Assembly: GCF_017897595.1 (NCBI RefSeq)
Contig: NZ_JAGKIK010000012.1
Coordinates: 1-64,000 of the forward strand
DNA: 64,000 bases
Reading direction: 5' to 3'
DNA from: Aquimarina sp. U1-2
GTDB lineage: Bacteria; Bacteroidota; Bacteroidia; Flavobacteriales; Flavobacteriaceae
Positions 25,280-32,806 of the stretch are shown here, one piece after another; the first letter of the stretch is position 1, and each line of letters starts with the position of its first letter. The position numbers and the translations under genes are program-made. The notes below the pieces were generated by a model, which was not told the origin of the DNA, did no database searches, and was given only the letters and a program-made list of their open reading frames with translations.

Positions 25280-25450
25280 AACCCGGATTATGTATTAGAA
25301 TTTCGTAATGAGGGTTGAAATACCAATAAAAACAAGTGTTTTCTCAATTTCATCATAGCACCGCTACGGTGATATTGAAAAATACAGCGCAGCGTTTGTT
25401 TTTGAAGGTATTTTAAGCCGTAATAGATTTTATAATGCATAATCCGGGTT
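25280..25450. repeat. MITE-like palindromic repeat with AACCCGG ends, copy A1
   Basis: 171 bp. The left end AACCCGGATTATGTATTA is an inverted copy of the right end TAATGCATAATCCGGGTT (17 of 18 bases). Near the middle is CACCGCTACGGTG, a perfect 5-bp-arm palindrome that is shared with copy A2 as ATCGCTACGGTG. GCCGTAATAGATTTTATAAT is also shared. There is no ORF inside. It has the build of a non-autonomous element or a structured intergenic repeat. Confidence 0.75.
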
Positions 25451-25566
25451 AAACGATGTGAGTTACGGTGTAAGAAAAATTAGATAGATTATTTTGACTA
25501 TTAATTCTGTTTTAACCTTAGTTCGACAATTAAACTATTGATTTCACGTAGTTACAATTTGCCTCT

Positions 25567-25671
25567 GTCACCTCGAGCGAAGTTGAGAGGTCATTTTTTG
25601 TAAAACAACGAGGTCTTGACTGAGCCTGTCCTGAGCTCTGACAAAGGGTTCGACCAGACAGGGTGTGTTAA
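25567..25671 (+). repeat. Dispersed intergenic element B, full copy
   Basis: About 105 bp similar to 63007-63099: GTCACCTCGAGCGAAG, a spacer with TTTTTGTAAAA, and the shared end ACTGAGCCTGTCCTGAGCTC then TGACAAAGGGTTCGACCAGA. The last half also occurs inverted at 15781-15834. It has a short inner palindrome (GAGCTC). No coding potential is seen. Confidence 0.7.
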
Positions 25672-25975
25672 TTGTTTAACTTTCAATAAATTAATAATCA
25701 AACTCAGGTTGTTTTAAAAATACGCAAAGTGAAACAGTATGTAAATACATAACGTTTATGCTTTATAACGAATAGCTTAATTATACCAATCTAACAAAGG
25801 CAGCTTTTACGACTTGTTTTTAAACATGGTTATATTCTCACATCAGATTTATATTCAATACAAAGTAAGCATGTATGACAGGTAAATAATAGATTACCTA
25901 ATGTACTGGAATCTCCAAAGGGGATAATGACCAGAGGGAGTCTACTTTTTAAGTGTACTGAATAATTTGTGAAAT

Positions 25976-26353
25976 CTAAACTTTTGGTGGGTGGTCAATC
26001 TCGTATGTGATTTCTTTTGGGTAAAGAGATCTTACATTCCAATACTGAGATGTAGTAGAAACAAAGAGATTATTTGTATTGAGAGTGATGGAATTATCCT
26101 GAAAAAAAAGAGGAATAAAAGCTTCTGCAATGATGATACTCTCAGACTTTTTTGTCGAGGGTGATTTGTTTCCTCTCATTTGGTTCATCAAGTAACACTT
26201 ACCATTACAATTAAGTTTTGGTCTTTCTTTATTAACGCAATACTTTTCTACGATATAATCTATATTGAGTTGATAGTACATTACCGTGCTTATTTCCATA
26301 ACAGGACGAATAGCAAATGTTGTGAACAATAATAGCGAGAATATAATTCTCAT
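25976..26353 (-). CDS. Cys-motif small membrane or exported protein near metal-uptake genes
   Basis: 125 residues from the ATG at 26353; a GTG two codons earlier (26359) is possible but less likely. An N-terminal hydrophobic segment (about 2-16) could be a signal peptide or anchor. The core motif is Y-C-V-N-K-E-R-P-K-L-N-C-N-G-K-C-Y-L, three Cys in a C-x9-C-x3-C pattern that looks suited to metal binding. Proteins with this C-V-N-x-x-x-P-x-L-x-C-x-G-K-C pattern recur beside TonB receptors in flavobacteria. Here the receptors lie downstream on the same strand. Function unknown; a metal-handling role is inference. Confidence 0.75.
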   Translation of the reverse strand: MRIIFSLLLFTTFAIRPVMEISTVMYYQLNIDYIVEKYCVNKERPKLNCNGKCYLMNQMRGNKSPSTKKSESIIIAEAFIPLFFQDNSITLNTNNLFVSTTSQYWNVRSLYPKEITYEIDHPPKV

Positions 26354-26466
26354 ATGCACGGAATTAATTTTTGTGCAAAACTACAAATTCTACCACTTTT
26401 TTTAAGGTAAAATGCAAATAACATAGTGTTAAAAAAGCATTTTGATAGGAAATCCCTGTATGGTTC

Positions 26467-26919
26467 TTAAAAATGTAGTTTCATGCCTTCGTGAGAATTT
26501 TGAAAACCCAATTTTTTATAAAATTCTATCGCATCAAGACGTTTTTTATCGGTGGTAAGTTGCAATAGATGTGCGCCTTTTTCTTTTGCACGTCGTATTG
26601 CCCAATCAAAAAGTTGTTGTCCGATTCTTTTTCCTCTCATATCCTCTCGTATTCTAACGGCCTCAATCTGTGCCCTAATACCTCCTTTATACGTTAAGTA
26701 TTGAATAAAAGACAACTGTAGTGTACCGATAATTTCTGAGTTTTTATCTTCAATCACTATTAATTCTTGATTAGGATCTTTATCAATATTTTCAAAAGCT
26801 ATGCGATATTCTTCGGGTAATGGAATCGTATAGTATTCTCGAGTCTGCCCCAAATCGTCGTTGGCTATCATTTTGATGAGTACGGGAAGGTCTTCTATAA
26901 TTGCTTTTCTAAAAATCAT
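26467..26919 (-). CDS. GNAT-family N-acetyltransferase
   Basis: 150 residues, complete. Acetyl-CoA-binding motif A is visible as V-R-I-R-E-D-M-R-G-K-R-I-G-Q-Q-L (about 88-103), followed by motif B with A-I-E-F-Y-K-K-L-G-F (about 130-139). It transfers an acetyl group from acetyl-CoA to an amine; the substrate is unknown. Its start lies 8 bp after the anti-sigma gene end, so it is the last gene of the sigma/anti-sigma operon. Confidence 0.9.
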   Translation of the reverse strand: MIFRKAIIEDLPVLIKMIANDDLGQTREYYTIPLPEEYRIAFENIDKDPNQELIVIEDKNSEIIGTLQLSFIQYLTYKGGIRAQIEAVRIREDMRGKRIGQQLFDWAIRRAKEKGAHLLQLTTDKKRLDAIEFYKKLGFQNSHEGMKLHF

Positions 26920-26926
26920 GGCTCAA

Positions 26927-27715
26927 CTATAGCAATACATTAGAAATTAATCGCTCAACGGTTGGGTGATCGCTACCTCCTGCAGGTTCGATAGTGATAT
27001 TGATAGAGGCTGCGTTTGCTATATATTTCATGGCAATCATTTGTTGTTCGGCTGGTATAACACCCATATCAATCATTTCGCCATCTACATCGGCCCACAT
27101 TTGATAGGTCTTGTTACGTGCTAATTTTTGCAGTCCTTCTGAATGTAAAAGTACAGTTTCTGTTTTGTGATTGATATACGTAATAGCTGTAGAATTAGGA
27201 GATATTTCATTACCTCGAAGCACCAACTTTAGCGTATTAGGATGATTTATCTTGGTATACCAGGCATTGGTTTCTTTTAAATCCTTTTCTAATATTTCTA
27301 TACGATTTCGTAAATTTAAAGTCTCATTTTGTACAATTTGTAACTTATTTTTTGAGCTTTGCCATTGGTCATACAACCACCCCGAACTCAACATAAAAAG
27401 TATGGCTAAACTAGCTGCGATTGACCAATAGATAAAACGCTTATTGCTATGATCGCTATAAATCATTTTTTCTTTTTTATCAGAAGTAATTGGTCGAATA
27501 GCATTCAATACCGATTCTTTTATGCTAACTGGAGGATCGATCGCATTCTCAAAAGCTAATTTTTCAAATCCTTCCTCTATTTCGGTATAATATTGAAATA
27601 ATTTCTTGTCTTCCCGAAGAATTTTATCAACTTGAGCTTGTTCATCATCCAATAATTCTCCAAGCAGATATTGCTCTAATATTCCTTTTTCCTTTATAGA
27701 TTTTCTGTCTATCAT
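26927..27715 (-). CDS. Anti-sigma factor (RskA type)
   Basis: 262 residues from the ATG at 27715, which overlaps the sigma-factor stop in an ATGA arrangement and has GAGAGG just before it; the longer start at 27739 adds 8 residues and would overlap the sigma gene by 28 bp. The N-terminal 90 residues form the cytoplasmic anti-sigma part, a membrane helix follows (about 95-115), then a periplasmic RskA-like domain (about 160-262) with T-Y-Q-M-W-A-D-V-D-G and I-E-P-A-G-G-S-D-H-P-T. It would hold the cognate ECF sigma factor at the membrane. It is paralogous to the protein encoded at 61386-62180. Confidence 0.9.
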   Translation of the reverse strand: MIDRKSIKEKGILEQYLLGELLDDEQAQVDKILREDKKLFQYYTEIEEGFEKLAFENAIDPPVSIKESVLNAIRPITSDKKEKMIYSDHSNKRFIYWSIAASLAILFMLSSGWLYDQWQSSKNKLQIVQNETLNLRNRIEILEKDLKETNAWYTKINHPNTLKLVLRGNEISPNSTAITYINHKTETVLLHSEGLQKLARNKTYQMWADVDGEMIDMGVIPAEQQMIAMKYIANAASINITIEPAGGSDHPTVERLISNVLL

Positions 27716-28266
27716 ATCATCCTTTCTATGAGAATCCATAATAAAACAAGTTGTTTTTGATATGTTTCTCTCAATTTTTTCAATGCTTGCCTTACATAAG
27801 ATTTAAATGTTCCCAAGGGTACATCCATTTCTTGATGTGCTTCGCGATGTGTAAGCCCATTAAAATAAATCAATTCTAATGCCTTTTGATGATGTGGGTC
27901 TAAAGTTTTAAGTGAACCGTTGAGTGGTACTATATCCAATTCGGGTTCATTAACTTCTATATCTTTATATACACTTATATCTTCATTTTGGATGAGTTTA
28001 GTAGGAATTCTTAAAGAATTTAACGTTAAGTTTCGTGCAATACGATAAGACCAAGTAAAAAATTTACCTTTCACAGGATCATATTGATGCGATTTTTGCC
28101 AGATTTTCAGAAAAGTTTCTTGTAATATGTCCTGAGCAGTTTCTTCATTTTTACAGATACGGAGGATTACCCCATATAAAGCACCAGAATACCTGTCATA
28201 TATAGCCGATAAAGCGCTATCGTCTTTATTTTGTAATCGCTTTATAAGCTCTAAATCGTCTTGCAT
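27712..28266 (-). CDS. ECF RNA polymerase sigma factor (SigK-like)
   Basis: 184 residues. Region 2 has D-R-Y-S-G-A-L-Y-G-V-I-L-R-I (about 24-37) and I-L-Q-E-T-F-L-K-I-W (about 46-55); region 4 ends with L-T-H-R-E-A-H-Q-E-M-D-V-P-L-G-T-F-K-S (about 132-150). It directs RNA polymerase to a small regulon. The partner anti-sigma gene overlaps its stop codon by 4 bp. A divergent fasciclin gene starts 122 bp away and is a likely target. A -7 box (TACATTTG, minus strand, 28284-28291) suggests the operon itself is read by the housekeeping sigma factor. Confidence 0.93.
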   Translation of the reverse strand: MQDDLELIKRLQNKDDSALSAIYDRYSGALYGVILRICKNEETAQDILQETFLKIWQKSHQYDPVKGKFFTWSYRIARNLTLNSLRIPTKLIQNEDISVYKDIEVNEPELDIVPLNGSLKTLDPHHQKALELIYFNGLTHREAHQEMDVPLGTFKSYVRQALKKLRETYQKQLVLLWILIERMI

Positions 28267-28283
28267 TTTTGGCTAGGATTACT

Positions 28284-28291
28284 CAAATGTA
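28284..28291 (-). promoter_or_regulatory. -7 box upstream of the ECF sigma gene
   Basis: TACATTTG on the minus strand, an exact TAnnTTTG match, 18 bp before the ATG. A TTTTTG lies 24 bp further upstream, a longer spacing than usual. Confidence 0.45.
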
Positions 28292-28387
28292 AGAAAAAAA
28301 ATAGCGCAGCTCATCCAAAAACAAAAAATAGGTGTATATGAATATGTAAAACGCGTTTAAAATTGTTTAATCATTAAAATAAATAGT

Positions 28388-28909
28388 ATGAAAAAGTTAG
28401 TTTTTATTGCCTCAACCTTAGTTTTATTTTTATTCACACAGGTAACTTTCGCTCAAAAAGAGAACAAAGATATTGTAGATGTAGCTGTATCTGTAGATGA
28501 TTTCTCTACCTTAGTTACTGCATTAAAAGCGGCAGATTTGGTTGGTGCTTTAAAAGGCGATGGCCCATTTACGGTGTTTGCACCTAATAACGATGCCTTT
28601 GGTAAAATAGATGCCAAAACATTGAAATCATTATTAGAACCGGCTAATAAAGAAAAATTATCAGCAATACTTACCTATCATGTGGTTTCTGGCAAACTTG
28701 CTGCTGGCGATGTCGTAAATGCTCTAAAAAAGGGTAATGGAAAAATTCAAGTAGCAACACTTCAAGGATCAAAATTAAGTGTCGTACAAAAAGATGGAAA
28801 AATTTGGCTGATGGATGACAACGGCACGTATAGTGAGATATTAAAAACAGATGTAATGGCAAAAAATGGAGTGATCCATGTCATAAGTGATGTTGTTATG
28901 CCTAAGTAA
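28388..28909 (+). CDS. Secreted fasciclin (FAS1) domain protein
   Basis: 173 residues. Signal peptide 1-22 (ending VTFA), then one complete FAS1 domain (about 33-172) with L-K-G-D-G-P-F-T-V-F-A-P-N-N-D-A-F (about 58-74) and the central Y-H-V-V-S-G (about 97-102). FAS1 proteins act in adhesion or cell-surface contacts. It is divergent from an ECF sigma/anti-sigma operon, an arrangement frequent in Bacteroidota that suggests control by that sigma factor. The upstream segment has TGTAAAACGCGTTTAAAATT, which partly resembles the upstream DNA of the second sigma gene and the SOD gene. Confidence 0.92.
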   Translation: MKKLVFIASTLVLFLFTQVTFAQKENKDIVDVAVSVDDFSTLVTALKAADLVGALKGDGPFTVFAPNNDAFGKIDAKTLKSLLEPANKEKLSAILTYHVVSGKLAAGDVVNALKKGNGKIQVATLQGSKLSVVQKDGKIWLMDDNGTYSEILKTDVMAKNGVIHVISDVVMPK

Positions 28910-28913
28910 TTTT

Positions 28914-28946
28914 AATAAGTAGAATTTATTGAGGTTCTACTTATAT
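28914..28946 (+). terminator. Hairpin after the fasciclin gene
   Basis: AATAAGTAGAA pairs with TTCTACTTAT across a 10-nt loop. A second hairpin follows (TTAGTCCTAAATAAT with ATTATTTAGGGCTAA, about 28960-28996). Neither has a strong T-run. Confidence 0.6.
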
Positions 28947-29068
28947 TAAATGCATCAAATTAGTCCTAAATAATTGACATAGATTATTTAGGGCTAATGT
29001 TATGCATACCTATTGAAAAAACTGAAACCAGCATAAGGTTGCTTTCCTAATCCGGGTAAAACCAATAT

Positions 29069-29680
29069 TCATTTATTCACTATAAATTGTGGTAGTGAAA
29101 CTTTGTATTTAACGACCAACAATCGTATGGCAATAATTAGCAGGGTAGTTGATATATATATGATATTTTCATCGATTTGTAACGTATATAAAATCATAAA
29201 ACACACTCCGCCAGCGATAGAAGCTGTAGCATAAATTTCTTTTCTGAAAATTACCGGAATTTCATTACACAAAGTATCTCTAATTACCCCTCCAAAACAA
29301 CCTGTCATAGTACCTAGCGCTATAGAAACAATAGGCTCTAGTCCTGCACGAATTCCGCTTTCTACGCCGATAATAGTGAATATCCCTAATCCGATAGTAT
29401 CAAATAAGAACAGCGATTTTTTAAGGTAATCGAGCTTGTTTCTAAAAAGTATAGAGAAAGCAGTAACACTAATAATTAAATACATGTTTACTGTATTTTG
29501 CATCCAGGATACAGGAGTATTCCCGATAAGAACATCTCGAATCGTGCCTCCTCCAATAGAGGTTACAAAAGCAATGATAAAAATACCAAAAAGATCTAAT
29601 CTTCGGTTCATAGCACTTAAAGCTCCAGAAATAGCAAACGCGATAGTGCCTAAAATATCTAATGCATAAAAAAATGTCAT
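29069..29680 (-). CDS. TRIC-type cation channel / UPF0126 membrane protein
   Basis: 203 residues, about seven membrane segments in two repeated halves. Each half carries the family motif: S-I-G-G-G-T-I-R-D-V-L (about 41-51) and G-C-F-G-G-V-I-R-D-T-L (about 128-138). Prokaryotic relatives are trimeric intracellular cation-type channels or small-solute transporters; the physiological substrate is not known. It is a single gene, divergent from trxB with about 150 bp between. Confidence 0.9.
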   Translation of the reverse strand: MTFFYALDILGTIAFAISGALSAMNRRLDLFGIFIIAFVTSIGGGTIRDVLIGNTPVSWMQNTVNMYLIISVTAFSILFRNKLDYLKKSLFLFDTIGLGIFTIIGVESGIRAGLEPIVSIALGTMTGCFGGVIRDTLCNEIPVIFRKEIYATASIAGGVCFMILYTLQIDENIIYISTTLLIIAIRLLVVKYKVSLPQFIVNK

Positions 29681-29832
29681 AACAATACATGTAACCTGTG
29701 GTGTAAATGTAACTAATAGGAAGAAAAAATTTCAATAATTCTGTCTTATTATTCCATAATAATTCTTAATAACTTTACTGTAAGGTTTATCGCCAAATTG
29801 CTACTTTTACAACAGATAAAAACGAAAGGATT

Positions 29833-30801
29833 ATGTCTGATACAACAGAAAGAATAAAATGTCTTATTATAGGTTCAGGCCCTGCAGGGTACACTGCTGC
29901 TATATATGCCTCTAGAGCTGATTTAAAACCAGTTATGTATACGGGAATGGAACCAGGAGGGCAATTGACGACCACTACCGAAGTGGATAATTTTCCCGGG
30001 TATCCCGAAGGTATCGATGGACCAACCATGATGGTACAATTACAACAACAAGCAGAACGCTTTGGAACCGAGGTTCGTATTGGGATGGTTACCAATGTCA
30101 ACTTTAGTAAAGAATTGGGAGGGATACATAAAGTAACCGTTGATAACGCTAAAGAGATCGAAGCCGAAACCATAATAATTTCTACCGGAGCCACGGCAAA
30201 ATATTTAGGGCTACCCAGCGAACAAAAATTACGTGGGGGCGGAGTTTCGGCATGTGCGGTATGTGACGGCTTTTTCTACAAAGGACAGGATGTCGCTATC
30301 GTAGGAGCTGGGGATACAGCTGCTGAAGAAGCTACATATCTGGCCAATATTTGTAAAAGTGTTACCATGCTCGTGCGTAAGGATTATATGAAAGCTTCAA
30401 AAGCAATGCAGCACCGCGTAGAAAGCGCAGCAAATATTAAAGTAATGTATAATACCGAAGTTGATGAAGTATTAGGTGATCAAGTGGTCGAAGGTCTACG
30501 TATGGTTAATAATCAAACAGGAGAAAAAACTGAGATTGAAATTACCGGGTTGTTTATTGCTATTGGTCATACTCCGAATACTGAGATTTTTAAAGGACAG
30601 ATAGATATGGACGATACAGGGTATATCATTACTGAAGGAAAGTCTACAAAAACAAACATTCCTGGAGTATTTGCTTCTGGAGATGTTCAGGATAAAGAAT
30701 ATAGACAAGCGATTACGGCCGCAGGCACAGGGTGTATGGCCGCTCTCGACGCCGAGCGTTATCTCGCTGCTGTAGAAAGTAGTGAAGAGGTTTCAGCTTA
30801 G
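29833..30801 (+). CDS. trxB: Thioredoxin reductase
   Basis: 322 residues, typical length. FAD-binding G-S-G-P-A-G at 14-19, redox-active C141-A-V-C144 followed by D-G, NADPH-binding G-A-G-D-T-A-A-E-E-A (about 157-166), and a C-terminal G-V-F-A-S-G-D-V-Q-D motif. It reduces thioredoxin with NADPH in the cytoplasm. The leader has GAAAGGA 6 bp before the ATG, one of few Shine-Dalgarno-like sites here. A strong terminator follows. Confidence 0.97.
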   Translation: MSDTTERIKCLIIGSGPAGYTAAIYASRADLKPVMYTGMEPGGQLTTTTEVDNFPGYPEGIDGPTMMVQLQQQAERFGTEVRIGMVTNVNFSKELGGIHKVTVDNAKEIEAETIIISTGATAKYLGLPSEQKLRGGGVSACAVCDGFFYKGQDVAIVGAGDTAAEEATYLANICKSVTMLVRKDYMKASKAMQHRVESAANIKVMYNTEVDEVLGDQVVEGLRMVNNQTGEKTEIEITGLFIAIGHTPNTEIFKGQIDMDDTGYIITEGKSTKTNIPGVFASGDVQDKEYRQAITAAGTGCMAALDAERYLAAVESSEEVSA

Positions 30802-30825
30802 TTTACCGTTATTTTGAAAGAATAG

Positions 30826-30858
30826 AGAGGTTGTCTGGATTTTTAGACAACCTCTTTT
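30826..30858 (+). terminator. Intrinsic terminator of trxB
   Basis: AGAGGTTGTCT (30826-30836) pairs perfectly with AGACAACCTCT (30845-30855), then TTTT. Confidence 0.9.
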
Positions 30859-30863
30859 CCTAT

Positions 30864-30908
30864 AACCCGGTTTTATATAATAGATTTTCTAATGCATAAA
30901 ACCGGGTT
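30864..30908. repeat. Minimal AACCCGG palindrome between convergent genes
   Basis: AACCCGGTTTTATATAATAG pairs with the end AATGCATAAAACCGGGTT. It is a 45-bp derivative of the family at 25280 and 56768. Its right end supplies the first base of the stop codon of the GIN-domain gene at 30908, so it inserted at or reshaped that gene end. It can also act as a terminator hairpin. Confidence 0.6.
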
Positions 30909-31768
30909 TAATTTAACCTCAGTTTACTGGGCGTATAGTCTATGTTTTTCTTAAATAAGCTTGCTTCGTTTAGAAAAGCTTCAATAAGAATTTTAGGTTC
31001 TCCTAATAGAAAAATTTCTGCATTATCTCGAGCATCAATGATAATCTCTTCGCTGCTCAAAATATAACAGTCACTATTGCTTTCGGCAATAATTTTAGTT
31101 TTTGCGGCATTCAGTTTTTCGCCATAAAAATCACTGTCATTATCTGCTCTTACTAACATAGATTGTACTTCTCCTTCGAGTTTTGCCCTCCCTTTTTGAT
31201 ATACATCTACTTTTAAACTGTCTGAAGTTATGATACCTTTAATCTCGGCATTGTCATTCACTTGGTACACTATTTCTTTAGAGGTTACATGAAATTCGGC
31301 AGTAGATTTTCCATTAACAGTACATTCTAACATTCTGGTATCCGTGGTTAAGAATATTTCGGCAATATCGTTGCTTTCAATTTTAAGTTCACCCGAAGTA
31401 ATAGGTAATATCGATTTTAATTGGACTTTATCAAAAATCCGAATTTTTTTTACTTCAGAAGCATAAAAGATATCAAGATGTAACGCTTTGGCTCGCCTTA
31501 AATCTTTGTCAGAAGTTATCGTTAATACACTGTCTTGTACTACTATTTGTATAAAATCCTGTAAATTACTGTCTGCTTTGATTCGTACTTGGTGATCACT
31601 ACTTTCTTCCAGAGAAACCTCAAAATTATCATAAACTTCAATGGTATGAAACCCTTCTACATCTAACTCTTCTGTAGCAACGATTTTATTACCTTTAACC
31701 TTTTCTTTTTGGCTGTATAGCGTTCCAAAAAAAAGAGTTGTGCATAGTATTAGCAAAGATATTTTCAT
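30908..31768 (-). CDS. GIN-domain (DUF2807) secreted protein
   Basis: 286 residues. Signal peptide 1-19 (ending TLYSQ). The mature part is one head-GIN/DUF2807 domain (about 35-265) of repeated beta strands with E-V-Y-D-N-F-E-V-S-L-E near the start. Such proteins are periplasmic or surface adhesin-like beta solenoids; the ligand is unknown. It follows a second GIN gene on the same strand but is separated from it by 271 bp with a terminator, so it may be transcribed alone. Part of the PadR-PspC-GIN neighbourhood. Confidence 0.85.
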   Translation of the reverse strand: MKISLLILCTTLFFGTLYSQKEKVKGNKIVATEELDVEGFHTIEVYDNFEVSLEESSDHQVRIKADSNLQDFIQIVVQDSVLTITSDKDLRRAKALHLDIFYASEVKKIRIFDKVQLKSILPITSGELKIESNDIAEIFLTTDTRMLECTVNGKSTAEFHVTSKEIVYQVNDNAEIKGIITSDSLKVDVYQKGRAKLEGEVQSMLVRADNDSDFYGEKLNAAKTKIIAESNSDCYILSSEEIIIDARDNAEIFLLGEPKILIEAFLNEASLFKKNIDYTPSKLRLN

Positions 31769-31956
31769 AGTATTTTTAGTTTATAGTATGTAAACAGATT
31801 ATTTTAAAGTTAAGTATAGTTGTAAATAAAATTATCAGCAAATATAAGAGACCTATTTTTTGATATAACGTTGCAGCATACAAGATATTCATTAGCTTAC
31901 GTTATTTTTTGATTTGAGCTCGTTCTATTACTAGAATTGATATGAAATGAAATAAA

Positions 31957-32007
31957 AAACTGTCTGAAAGTTTTTGTTGACTGGTTAGTCGTTCTTCAGA
32001 CAGTTTT
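31957..32007 (-). terminator. Terminator after the GIN/TSGA-repeat gene
   Basis: AAAACTGTCTGAA pairs with TTCAGACAGTTTT across a loop of about 25 nt. On the minus strand it follows the gene ending at 32040 by 33 bp. Confidence 0.75.
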
Positions 32008-32039
32008 GGTTGGCAATTTAGATCGGATCGGGTTTAAGG

Positions 32040-32759
32040 TTAATGTCTTCGAACGTTACCGCCAGAGTTATCTGCTTCAGAAACCTTTTCGGGCTGGCCG
32101 TAGTATACCACATCTGCACCACTGGTAGCTTTGCCGGTAAATTCTTTTTTTGCATGAATTTTTATGGATGCACCACTCGTAGCCTTTGCTTCAGATACCA
32201 GACTTAGTAAATTTTTAGCTCTAATATCTGCTCCGCTAGTCGCGCTTGCCTTGTGATTATTTACTTTTCCTTCCAAATTAATTAAAGCTCCGCTAGTAAC
32301 CGAACTGTTAATAGTTTCAGCTTTAACATTTAATTTAATATCTGCACCACTGGTAGCACTAAGCGAAATTTCTTTTTGCACTATAGGCTCTTGGGCAGTT
32401 ATGCTCGCACCGCTATTTACTTTTAGCTGAGTAAGCTTATCGTAGGCAACAAATACATTTTTTTCGTCTGCCCAGTAGATATTTTTATCTGAAGTGACGT
32501 GCAGGATATTTTCTTTAACATAAACTTCTATATGGTCATGTAGATTGCGATTGGCTTCAACGATAACTTTGGCATCTTGATCTTTTACCAAAATGACATC
32601 TAATCCTCTACTTGCTTTAACGCCTTCAAAATTTTCTGTGATGGTACTCTCTTTGCGTGTTACTTCTCCTTCTCCTTTTATTCCGTCGAAGGCGAGATTA
32701 CAAGAACAGCACGCTGCAGAGAAACAAAGGGTTACTAAAATTTTAACTAATGTGGTCAT
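32040..32759 (-). CDS. GIN-domain (DUF2807) lipoprotein with TSGA repeats
   Basis: 239 residues. Lipoprotein-type signal with Cys cluster at 17-20 (S-A-A-C). The GIN domain begins at about 40 (F-E-G-V-K-A-S-R-G-L-D-V). Then a solenoid with six N/T-S-G-A-(S/D/L) turns at 115, 136, 155, 174, 194 and 212, spaced 18-21 residues, a regular beta-helix ladder. It lies 47 bp after the PspC gene in the PadR-PspC operon. The surface or periplasmic role is unknown. Confidence 0.85.
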   Translation of the reverse strand: MTTLVKILVTLCFSAACCSCNLAFDGIKGEGEVTRKESTITENFEGVKASRGLDVILVKDQDAKVIVEANRNLHDHIEVYVKENILHVTSDKNIYWADEKNVFVAYDKLTQLKVNSGASITAQEPIVQKEISLSATSGADIKLNVKAETINSSVTSGALINLEGKVNNHKASATSGADIRAKNLLSLVSEAKATSGASIKIHAKKEFTGKATSGADVVYYGQPEKVSEADNSGGNVRRH

Positions 32760-32806
32760 GATTTTTTGTTTTAATGTGTTAAACTATTCGGTTTTGATTG
32801 TGAGTT

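Larger units (their letters stand above)
25134..25975. other. Long intergenic region with two repeat families
   Basis: It holds a full copy of the AACCCGG palindrome (25280-25450) and a full copy of element B (25567-25671). No ORF with recognisable product is seen. The rest (25700-25975) is AT-rich and featureless to me. Confidence 0.6.

Noticed and set aside
27715-27739. Longer start of the anti-sigma gene
   Set aside because: It would overlap the sigma gene by 28 bp; the ATGA overlap start with a Shine-Dalgarno-like GAGAGG is preferred.
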